Source: Methylocystis sp. B8 (lineage in GTDB: Bacteria > Pseudomonadota > Alphaproteobacteria > Rhizobiales > Beijerinckiaceae). From it: a stretch of DNA of 64,000 nt. The stretch spans positions 310,001-374,000 of the forward strand of contig NZ_VBTZ01000001.1 of NCBI RefSeq assembly GCF_005771425.1. Reading direction: 5' to 3'. The position numbers were made by a program, and so were the translations under genes. Positions 18,077 to 24,810 of the stretch are shown here, piece after piece. A model generated the notes under the pieces. That model had not been told where the DNA came from, did no database searches, and was given only the letters and a program-made list of their open reading frames with translations. Each line of letters begins with the position of its first letter. Position 1 is the stretch's first letter.

Positions 18077-19162
18077 ATGGCTCCAGACCCCAATCCACTC
18101 CCAAAAGGAAAAGAGACGCCTCCATCCAAAATCGAAGAGGTTCACGTACTCTGGCTCACTGCTGGGCTCAGCTGCGATGGAGATTCTGTTTCCATCACCG
18201 CCGCCAGTGAGCCGAGCATTGAAGACGTCATGCTCGGCGCCATACCAGGACTGCCGAAGGTCCACTTGCATAATGCGGTGCTGGCGTACGACGTCGGCGA
18301 CGATTTCATGCAGGCGTTTCACAAGGGCGCGCGTGGGGAACTCGAACACTTTGTGCTGGTGGTCGAAGGATCGATTCCCAACGAGAAGCTGAGCGGGGAT
18401 GGGTATTGGGCGGCAGTTGGCACGGATACATCGACAGGCCAACCAATCAAAACGACCGAATGGATTGATCGGCTGGCGCCAAAGGCGCTCGCGGTAATCG
18501 GCGCCGGCACATGCGCCACTTTTGGCGGCATCCATGGGATGAAAGGGAATCCGACCGGCTGCATGGGCTTGCAGGACTATCTTGGAGTCGAATGGAAATC
18601 CAAGGCCGGCTTGCCCATCGTGAACGTGCCGGGCTGCCCCGTTCAGCCGGACAATTTTATGGAGACATTTCTTTATCTACTGCGTCAGCTCGCTGGGCTC
18701 GCGCCGATGATTCCTGTCGATGGCCATGGTCGTCCGCGGTGGCTGTTCGGCCCAACCGTTCACGAAGGATGCGATCGCGCCGCTTATTATGAGGAGGCGG
18801 ACTTCGCGCACGAGTACGGCTCGCCGAAGTGCTTGGTGAAGATCGGCTGCTGGGGTCCGGTGGTTCAGTGCAATGTGCCCAAGCGCGGCTGGATCGCTGG
18901 ACTTGGCGGCTGTCCGAATGTTGGCGGCATTTGTATCGGCTGCACGATGCCGGGCTTCCCCGACAAGTTCATGCCGTTCATGGACGAGCCGCCCGGGGGG
19001 CGCATCTCATCGACGTTAATCCAGCCCTACGGCGTTCTGATCCGAAATTTGCGCAAGATCACTAATCACACGCTCAACAGAGAGCCGAAGTGGCGCAATA
19101 AGGAGCCGACCTACACCACTGGCTACGATCCTGAACGGCCGAGCAAGACTCATCCACTCTAA
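18077..19162 (+). CDS. hhyS: Group 1h [NiFe]-hydrogenase small subunit
   Basis: This subunit carries the chain of iron-sulfur clusters that takes electrons from the NiFe site. The 361 residues include WLTAGLSCDGDS at about 26-37. Where other hydrogenases have C-x-G-C, this has C33-x-G-D36, the 3Cys-1Asp proximal cluster described for the group 1h ('actinobacterial') enzyme of Ralstonia. Further ligands lie in GAGTCATFGG, NPTGCMGL, NVPGCPVQP, VHEGC, SPKCLVKIGCWGPVVQC and GGICIGCTMPGFPDKF. There is no Tat signal and no C-terminal membrane helix, so the enzyme should stay in the cytoplasm. It lies 17 bases before hhyL. Confidence 0.95.
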   Translation: MAPDPNPLPKGKETPPSKIEEVHVLWLTAGLSCDGDSVSITAASEPSIEDVMLGAIPGLPKVHLHNAVLAYDVGDDFMQAFHKGARGELEHFVLVVEGSIPNEKLSGDGYWAAVGTDTSTGQPIKTTEWIDRLAPKALAVIGAGTCATFGGIHGMKGNPTGCMGLQDYLGVEWKSKAGLPIVNVPGCPVQPDNFMETFLYLLRQLAGLAPMIPVDGHGRPRWLFGPTVHEGCDRAAYYEEADFAHEYGSPKCLVKIGCWGPVVQCNVPKRGWIAGLGGCPNVGGICIGCTMPGFPDKFMPFMDEPPGGRISSTLIQPYGVLIRNLRKITNHTLNREPKWRNKEPTYTTGYDPERPSKTHPL

Positions 19163-19179
19163 TTTAAGGGACCGCGATC

Positions 19180-20997
19180 ATGGTCGACCTCGCAACCCGT
19201 CCTTCAGCGCCTCCGAGCCCCAAAAAAGCGTCGCCCAACCTCGTCGAGAAAAACTGGGATCCGATTACCCGTATCGTCGGTAGTCTCGGAATTTTCACAA
19301 AGATCGATTTCGAGAATCGGCATGTCGCCGAATGTCACAGTACGTCATCGATTTTCCGCGGCTACAGCATCTTCATGAAGGGCAAGGATCCTCGTGACGC
19401 CCATTTCATCACCAGCCGGATATGCGGCATCTGCGGCGACAATCACGCGACATGTTCGGTCTACGCGCAAAATATGGCCTACGGAATTAAGCCGCCGCCT
19501 TTGGCTGATTGGATCATCAACCTCGGCGAAGCCGCGGAATATATGTTCGACCACAACATCTTCCAGGACAATCTGGTGGGCGTCGACTTTTGCGAGCAGA
19601 TGATCAAGGAAACCAATCCAAGCGTCTGGGCCAAGGCGCAAAGGACGCCGGCGCCGCATGCTGATGCGCACGGATATCGCACGATCGCCGAAATCATGAC
19701 GGCGCTTAATCCATTTTCTGGCGAATTCTATCGTGAGACATTGATTGTCAGCCGGTATACGCGTGAGATGTTCGCCCTGATGGAGGGACGCCATGTGCAT
19801 CCCTCCACCCTTTATCCGGGCGGCGTCGGCACCGTGCCCTCAAACCAGCTCTTCACTGAATATTTGACTCGTCTCGTGCGGTACGCCGAGTTCATGAAGA
19901 AATGCGTGCCGCTGCACGATGATTTGTTCGACTTTTTTTACGAGGCGTTGCCGGGATATGAGGAAGTCGGACGTCGACGAATTCTTATGGGCTGCTGGGG
20001 ATCGTTCCAGGATCCAGACCATTGTGACTACAACTACAAGAACATGACGCACTGGGGTCGAAAGATGTTCGTCACCCCAGGCGTTGTCGTGGACGGCAAG
20101 CTCGTCACGACGGACCTCGTCGACATCAATCTGCAAATTCGCATTCTGCGCGGGCAGTCCTATTACGAGTCATGGGACGATTGCGAAACCTTCGTCAAAA
20201 ACGACCCGTTAGGCAATCCTGTCGATCAGAAACACCCGTGGAATCAGACGACCATTCCAAGGCCGCAGAAACGAGACTTCGACAAGAACTACTCATGGGT
20301 GATGTGTCCGCGCTGGCTCGACAAGAGCAGCGGAGATCATCTTGCGCTCGACACCGGCGGGGGCGCCTTCGCGCGACTCTTCGCAACAGCGCTGGCGGGA
20401 CTCGTGGACATCGGCGGCTATGTCAAAGCGACGGGCGATAGCGTCAAGATTAACCTGCCCAAGACAGCGCTCAAACCTGCAGTGGAGTTTGAATGGAAGG
20501 TTCCGAAGTGGAGCAATGCGATCGAACGTAATCGGGCGCGCACCTATTTCCAGGCCTATTGCGCTGCCGCGGCTTATTACTTCCTCGAGCAGGCGTTCGC
20601 AGAAATACAGGCCGGCCGCACAAAGACCTGGACCGAGTTCAAAGTTCCTGAGGAGGCGATCGGCTGCGGCTTTCATGAGGCGGTGCGCGGCGTGTTGTCT
20701 CACCATCTCGTCATAAGAGACAAAAAAATCGCCAACTATCATCCTTATCCGCCGACGCCTTGGAACGCGACGCCGAGGGACGATTTCGGAACGCCCGGAC
20801 CTTACGAAGATTCGATACAAAACACGCCGATTTTTGAGGAGAACGGCCCGGACAATTTCAAAGGCATCGACATCATGCGCGCCGTGCGAAGTTTTGATCC
20901 CTGTCTACCGTGCGGCGTCCACATGTATGTCGGCGGCGGGAAAACTATCGAGACCCGGCATTCGCCGATGTTTGGCGCATCGCGGAAATCGCCATGA
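19180..20997 (+). CDS. hhyL: Group 1h [NiFe]-hydrogenase large subunit
   Basis: This is the catalytic subunit that splits H2 at a Ni-Fe(CN)2CO centre. Of 605 residues, the N-terminal ligand motif RICGICGDNHAT gives C82 and C85. The C-terminal motif DPCLPCGVH gives C575 and C578 and ends at H581. The 24 residues after that His would be removed by the maturation protease encoded downstream. The L1/L2 wording (CGDNHATC, DPCLPCGVHMY) is that of the high-affinity group 1h enzymes found in soil actinobacteria and some proteobacteria, which oxidise atmospheric H2. It overlaps the next gene in ATGA. Confidence 0.96.
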   Translation: MVDLATRPSAPPSPKKASPNLVEKNWDPITRIVGSLGIFTKIDFENRHVAECHSTSSIFRGYSIFMKGKDPRDAHFITSRICGICGDNHATCSVYAQNMAYGIKPPPLADWIINLGEAAEYMFDHNIFQDNLVGVDFCEQMIKETNPSVWAKAQRTPAPHADAHGYRTIAEIMTALNPFSGEFYRETLIVSRYTREMFALMEGRHVHPSTLYPGGVGTVPSNQLFTEYLTRLVRYAEFMKKCVPLHDDLFDFFYEALPGYEEVGRRRILMGCWGSFQDPDHCDYNYKNMTHWGRKMFVTPGVVVDGKLVTTDLVDINLQIRILRGQSYYESWDDCETFVKNDPLGNPVDQKHPWNQTTIPRPQKRDFDKNYSWVMCPRWLDKSSGDHLALDTGGGAFARLFATALAGLVDIGGYVKATGDSVKINLPKTALKPAVEFEWKVPKWSNAIERNRARTYFQAYCAAAAYYFLEQAFAEIQAGRTKTWTEFKVPEEAIGCGFHEAVRGVLSHHLVIRDKKIANYHPYPPTPWNATPRDDFGTPGPYEDSIQNTPIFEENGPDNFKGIDIMRAVRSFDPCLPCGVHMYVGGGKTIETRHSPMFGASRKSP

Positions 20998-21515
20998 GCG
21001 TGGAAGCGCGTGAGACGGAGACGATCGAGCAAGCGCTGGTTCGGCTCGAAGCGCTCACGGCCGCGCTTGAGCGAATGTCAGATGATAGGGACCGAGAAAC
21101 AGCGCGTGGGCTAGTGACGCTTCTGCTCGATCTGCATGGCCGAGCGCTTGAACGGCTGAGCGCAATTATTGCGGGCTCAGGCGGCGGCCCGGCCTTAATT
21201 GAACAGATCAGTAAGGAAAAGGAAATCGCGGCGATCTTGCTGCTTCATGGGCTGCATCCACAGAGTGTTGAGGAACGCCTGCTGCAGGCCATCGCGCGCA
21301 TGCAGCCAAAGTGGAACGCGCGCGGCCTCCATGTGGAACTCACCACAGCGGAGAAAGCCTTCGCAATCGTTCAACTGCGGCGGAATGGACTTGAAGAGCC
21401 TGGCGATCAGTTACGATTTGAGATTGAGGCCGCGCTCACCGATGCGGCGCCCGACCTCGACGACATTTTGATCGAAATGGACATGACCGAAATTTACGCC
21501 GAACCCGCCGCCTAG
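20994..21515 (+). CDS. NifU C-terminal-like protein lacking cysteines
   Basis: The 173-residue protein has a helical N-terminal half (about 5-60, leucine-rich). The second half, with pattern LLQAIARMQPKWNARGLHVEL...AIVQLRRNG, resembles the NifU/Nfu scaffold domain. The loop that should hold the cluster-binding CxxC reads GLEEPGDQ, and the whole protein has no cysteine. So it cannot carry an Fe-S cluster in the Nfu way and may instead act as a structural or docking protein for hydrogenase assembly. Genes of this kind recur beside group 1h hydrogenases. ATG at 20994 overlaps hhyL's stop, which fixes the start. Confidence 0.72.
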   Translation: MSVEARETETIEQALVRLEALTAALERMSDDRDRETARGLVTLLLDLHGRALERLSAIIAGSGGGPALIEQISKEKEIAAILLLHGLHPQSVEERLLQAIARMQPKWNARGLHVELTTAEKAFAIVQLRRNGLEEPGDQLRFEIEAALTDAAPDLDDILIEMDMTEIYAEPAA

Positions 21516-21533
21516 GGAGAGAGGCGCGAAGGC

Positions 21534-22157
21534 ATGGAAAGGATACAATCAGGTAACTGGGCGTCTCGGCTGCGGCGAATCCTATCCGTAGCACAAGAGG
21601 AGCATTGCGACTTCTGCTCGAAGCCTATTGATCCGCGGCACACGCATTTGATCGAACGCGTGACACGAAAGTTCTTTTGCGCCTGTCCTCAATGCGCGCT
21701 CCTCTTGGGCGAGGGAGAGCGCTTTGCCATCGTAAACCCGCGTATCCATCCGTTGCATAATTTCGAGCTGAACGACGCGGAATGGCAGAGCTATTACATA
21801 CCGATTGACCTCGCTTTCATTTTCCGCAGCACGCCGGCGCAACGCCCGCTAGCGATTTATCCAGGACCAGCTGGAGCGATCGAGGCGTATTTCGCCGATG
21901 ACGCATGGGCCCGCTTAATCGATGCAAATCCAGTGCTGACCGACCTACATCCGGATGTAGAGGCGCTGCTTGTCAATCGAATGAATGGCGCCCGAGAATA
22001 TTACCTCGTTTCCATCGATCGCTGCTATGCCCTGATTGGGGTAATGCGCAGGCATTGGCGCGGATTATCAGGCGGCGCCGAGGTTTGGGAGTCTGTTCAA
22101 GACTATTTTCAAAAGCTGCGCGATGGCGTCGAGATGGCGGAGGCGGCGCATGGTTGA
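21534..22157 (+). CDS. DUF5947 family protein (hydrogenase-cluster protein)
   Basis: This 207-residue protein has a cysteine-rich N-terminal part: CDFC at about 22-25, then CACPQC about 30 residues later. The spacing suggests a zinc ribbon or rubredoxin-like site. The rest is a mixed alpha/beta domain (ELNDAEWQSYYIPIDLAFIF, then REYYLVSIDRCYALIGVMRR). To my knowledge this family is known mainly from group 1h hydrogenase loci, where its role is undetermined. Metal handling or redox transfer for HhySL are reasonable guesses. It overlaps the next gene by eight bases. Confidence 0.78.
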   Translation: MERIQSGNWASRLRRILSVAQEEHCDFCSKPIDPRHTHLIERVTRKFFCACPQCALLLGEGERFAIVNPRIHPLHNFELNDAEWQSYYIPIDLAFIFRSTPAQRPLAIYPGPAGAIEAYFADDAWARLIDANPVLTDLHPDVEALLVNRMNGAREYYLVSIDRCYALIGVMRRHWRGLSGGAEVWESVQDYFQKLRDGVEMAEAAHG

Positions 22158-22797
22158 TCTCGACTTCAGCATCGAAGACGTCAGAGTCGAAAAATATTCA
22201 GCTGCGCCCCTGCTGTTGTTCGCCCTGCATGTCGTCAACCGGACGCCTGAGCTGCCTGTCCTTAACGTGATGCTGAACTGCCAGATCCGCATTGAGCCAA
22301 TGCGGCGGAGATATGCCGGCAACGAGCAGGAGAGACTTTCTGATCTCTTCGGCCATCCTTCACGGTGGGGCGAGACGCTGCGCAGTCTCCTTTGGATTCA
22401 TGCGAATGTTTCCACTCCCGCGATCGATTCGAAGCTGGAAGTCGATCTGCCGGCGCCGTGCAGCTATGATTTTAATATAGCGGCGACGAAATATTTCCAC
22501 GGCCTCGAGCAGGGCGACGTCCCTCTCAGATTCCTTTTCAGCGGCTCAATATTTTATCGCGACAGCGAAGGCAGGGTACAGATTGAACAGATTCCTTGGA
22601 GTAAGGAAAGCGCTTATCGCCTGCCCATTGCGGCATGGCGCGCCATGATGGAAGATTACTATCCGCAAAGCATGTGGCTTCGTCTGCATCGTGACGCTTT
22701 CGAGGAGTTGGACAGCTACCGGCGACTGCGCGGGTTCCCGACATTCGAAGGCGCCTTGCAGTCGCTGCTCGAAAAGAAAGCCGCGGAGGCGACATGA
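22150..22797 (+). CDS. DUF6084 family protein (hydrogenase-cluster protein)
   Basis: This protein of 215 residues is rich in beta-strand patterns (VEKYSAAPLLLFALHVVNRT, LEVDLPAPCSYDFNIAATKYF), which suggests a beta-sandwich. A helical C-terminal tail contains HRDAFEELDSYRRLRGFPTF. There is no signal peptide, membrane helix or cofactor motif. I recognise it as the DUF6084 family that accompanies DUF5947 in group 1h hydrogenase clusters; the function is unknown. The start at 22150 overlaps the end of the previous gene, and the stop overlaps the next start in ATGA. Confidence 0.78.
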   Translation: MVDLDFSIEDVRVEKYSAAPLLLFALHVVNRTPELPVLNVMLNCQIRIEPMRRRYAGNEQERLSDLFGHPSRWGETLRSLLWIHANVSTPAIDSKLEVDLPAPCSYDFNIAATKYFHGLEQGDVPLRFLFSGSIFYRDSEGRVQIEQIPWSKESAYRLPIAAWRAMMEDYYPQSMWLRLHRDAFEELDSYRRLRGFPTFEGALQSLLEKKAAEAT

Positions 22798-24152
22798 ATC
22801 TCGACTCCATCAAGGCGATTACCAATGCTGTTCTTTATGAGGGCTACATTCTCTATCCCTACCGGCCATCGTCGATCAAAAATCGTCAGCGGTGGACCTT
22901 CGGCGGCGTGTTTCCAAAGGCGTTCGATCAGCAGGGCGATTCGTCGCTGATGGAGACGCAGATTCTGCTCCGGGGCGGGGAACATGCGGTGTTTCGCGTC
23001 CATATCCGTTTCTTGCAAGTTGTTAACCGCGAGGTCGGACGACTCGTGACGCCGGCGCAAGAGCCGCCGGAACAAGAAGAGCCGGCATTGACGCTCGTTC
23101 CGAACCTTAATGTCGATGGTCGCGAGCTGCTGGCCTGGGAAGAGGCAATTGAACGAGAGGTCGCTTTGGAGCCGATGCGGCCGATCGATATTCAAGATGC
23201 CATTCTCGCAACGCCGTTCCGCTTTGAAGGCGCGCGTGATTTCGAGCCGGTAAGGACTGGGGACGGCCGCGTCGTCGCTGCTTTCGTTCGTTCGTCCCAT
23301 ACGATCGAAGGCGTCGTCGAAGCGAAGGCGCAGAGGCTCGCGCCCGATCTATGGAAGCTGACCGTTCGGATCGAAAACGTCACGCCGCTTGCCGAGGCCC
23401 ATCGCCAAGACCGTGCGGCGGCGCAGCTTCGCGCCTTTGCCTCAACGCATACAATCCTGATCGTCGAAGACGGCGCCTTCGTCTCGTTGCTCGATCCTCC
23501 CGACGATCTACGCGAGGCTGCGGCGCAATGTCGAAATGTCGGCGCCTTCCCTGTGCTCGTCGGCGGTCGAGACAATCGCGCTGTGCTCTCTTCGCCGATC
23601 ATCCTCTATGATCACCCGGCGATCGCGCCGGAAAGTCCTGGCGATTTGTTCGACGGCACCGAGATCGACGAAATCTTAACGCTTCGCATCCTCGCGATGA
23701 CCGACGCCGAGAAACGTGAGATGGCCTGTGTCGACGCGCGTGCGCGTGCGCTTTTGGAGCGCACGCACGCCTTGACGGCCGAAGATATGGCGCGGTTGCA
23801 TGGCGTCATGCGCGACGGTCAATCGCAAACCAGTCTGACGGATGCGCTGACAGAGATCAAAGAGCGTGAGAAGCCTAGGCTCGTCTCACTGCTGGAAAGC
23901 GGCCGCGCTCTGTGTGTGGGCGCCCGCGTGCGGCTACGTCCGAAGTCGGGCGGTGACATCATGGATATCGCGCTCAGAGACAAGGTCGCCGTTGTCGAGG
24001 CGATCGAGCGCGATTTCGAGGACCGTGTTCATGTCGCTGTGACTTTGATTGACGACCCTGGGCGCGATCTCGGCGCAGAAGGCTTTCCCGGTCATCGTTT
24101 CTTTTTCAGTCAGGAGGAGGTCGAACCGATTGCTGCTGGAGAAGGACCATGA
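22794..24152 (+). CDS. Conserved hydrogenase-cluster protein, unknown function
   Basis: This 452-residue soluble protein opens with NAVLYEGYILYPYRPSSIKN and QRWTFGGVFP, a strongly patterned N-terminus that I associate with genes of group 1h hydrogenase loci. A beta-rich middle follows (residues 50-260; SSHTIEGVVEAKAQRLAPDL). A helical region comes next (about 290-350; LTLRILAMTDAEKREMACVD). A small C-terminal beta-domain (GARVRLRPKSGGDIMDIAL) resembles an SH3-like or KOW-type barrel. I cannot assign catalytic residues. Its fixed place before the protease gene suggests a role in assembly or in linking HhySL to an electron acceptor; this is inference. Confidence 0.75.
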   Translation: MNLDSIKAITNAVLYEGYILYPYRPSSIKNRQRWTFGGVFPKAFDQQGDSSLMETQILLRGGEHAVFRVHIRFLQVVNREVGRLVTPAQEPPEQEEPALTLVPNLNVDGRELLAWEEAIEREVALEPMRPIDIQDAILATPFRFEGARDFEPVRTGDGRVVAAFVRSSHTIEGVVEAKAQRLAPDLWKLTVRIENVTPLAEAHRQDRAAAQLRAFASTHTILIVEDGAFVSLLDPPDDLREAAAQCRNVGAFPVLVGGRDNRAVLSSPIILYDHPAIAPESPGDLFDGTEIDEILTLRILAMTDAEKREMACVDARARALLERTHALTAEDMARLHGVMRDGQSQTSLTDALTEIKEREKPRLVSLLESGRALCVGARVRLRPKSGGDIMDIALRDKVAVVEAIERDFEDRVHVAVTLIDDPGRDLGAEGFPGHRFFFSQEEVEPIAAGEGP

Positions 24153-24691
24153 CGTCGATCCTCGTCGCCTGTATTGGCAACATCTTTAATGGTGATGACG
24201 CTTTCGGAGTCGAGGTGGCGCGGCGGCTTTCACAAGGCGTGCTCCCAGATGGCGTGCAAGTGATCGATTTCGGCATTCGTGGGATCGATCTTACCTATGC
24301 GCTGATGGAGGGCTATGACGCCGTCATTCTCGTGGACGCCGCGCAGCGAGGGGAAGCGCCCGGCGTGGTCTCGATCGTGGAGCCAGCGCCGGTCGAGGCT
24401 GAAAATAACTCGCTGGAGGATTTGGCGCTTTCGCCACATGATCTCGATCCGGCGAAAGTTCTTCGTTTGGTGTCCGCGCTTGGCGGAACTTGCCGGCGTG
24501 TGCTCCTCGTCGCCTGCGAGCCGCTGACGCTCGGCGGTGACGATGGGGTCATGGGTCTAAGCGGGCCAGTCGCTGCGGCCGTCGATGTCGCTGCTGAGAC
24601 AATAGAGGAACTGATCGATGAAATGATGGCGCCGTCACCCGCCGGGGGCTCGCGCGGCGCGCTCTTATCGGCCGAAAGGAGAATGTCATGA
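24149..24691 (+). CDS. Hydrogenase large-subunit maturation protease (HyaD/HupD/HycI family)
   Basis: The enzyme clips the C-terminal tail of the nickel-loaded large subunit, here presumably HhyL after H581. The 180-residue protein opens with VACIGNIFNGDDAFGVEVAR, the family motif, whose GDDAFG supplies the first acidic nickel ligand. The second ligand is the Asp in AVILVDAAQ and the third the His in LSPHDLDPAKV. The C-terminal 30 residues look disordered. It is linked by ATGA overlaps to the genes on both sides. Confidence 0.9.
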   Translation: MTSILVACIGNIFNGDDAFGVEVARRLSQGVLPDGVQVIDFGIRGIDLTYALMEGYDAVILVDAAQRGEAPGVVSIVEPAPVEAENNSLEDLALSPHDLDPAKVLRLVSALGGTCRRVLLVACEPLTLGGDDGVMGLSGPVAAAVDVAAETIEELIDEMMAPSPAGGSRGALLSAERRMS

Positions 24692-24795
24692 GCGGATGGG
24701 AGATTGCGGGGATCATCCTTGGGGTTATCATCCTTGGATTGCTGATCATGAACGCGAAAGACATCTATCGTTACATCAAGATCAGCAATATGTGA
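24688..24795 (+). CDS. 35-residue single-pass membrane protein in the hydrogenase cluster
   Basis: The ATG overlaps the protease stop codon as ATGA, and AAAGGAG lies upstream at the right spacing. The peptide has a short N-terminus (MSGWE), one hydrophobic helix (IAGIILGVIILGLLIM) and a basic tail (NAKDIYRYIKISNM). The charge pattern predicts a cytoplasmic C-terminus. It is too short for ordinary gene finding. It may belong to the small-protein family labelled DUF6893 (from memory, unchecked). Since neither HhyS nor HhyL has a membrane anchor, this peptide could tether the enzyme or its assembly complex to the membrane. hypF begins 15 bases later. Confidence 0.75.
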   Translation: MSGWEIAGIILGVIILGLLIMNAKDIYRYIKISNM

Positions 24796-24810
24796 GGCCA
24801 CAAGAGCATT

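Noticed and set aside
18077-20997. Membrane-bound group 1d uptake hydrogenase or group 2a enzyme
   Set aside because: Group 1d would have a Tat signal, a C-terminal anchor and a cytochrome b gene; the C-x-G-D ligand and L1/L2 wording fit group 1h.
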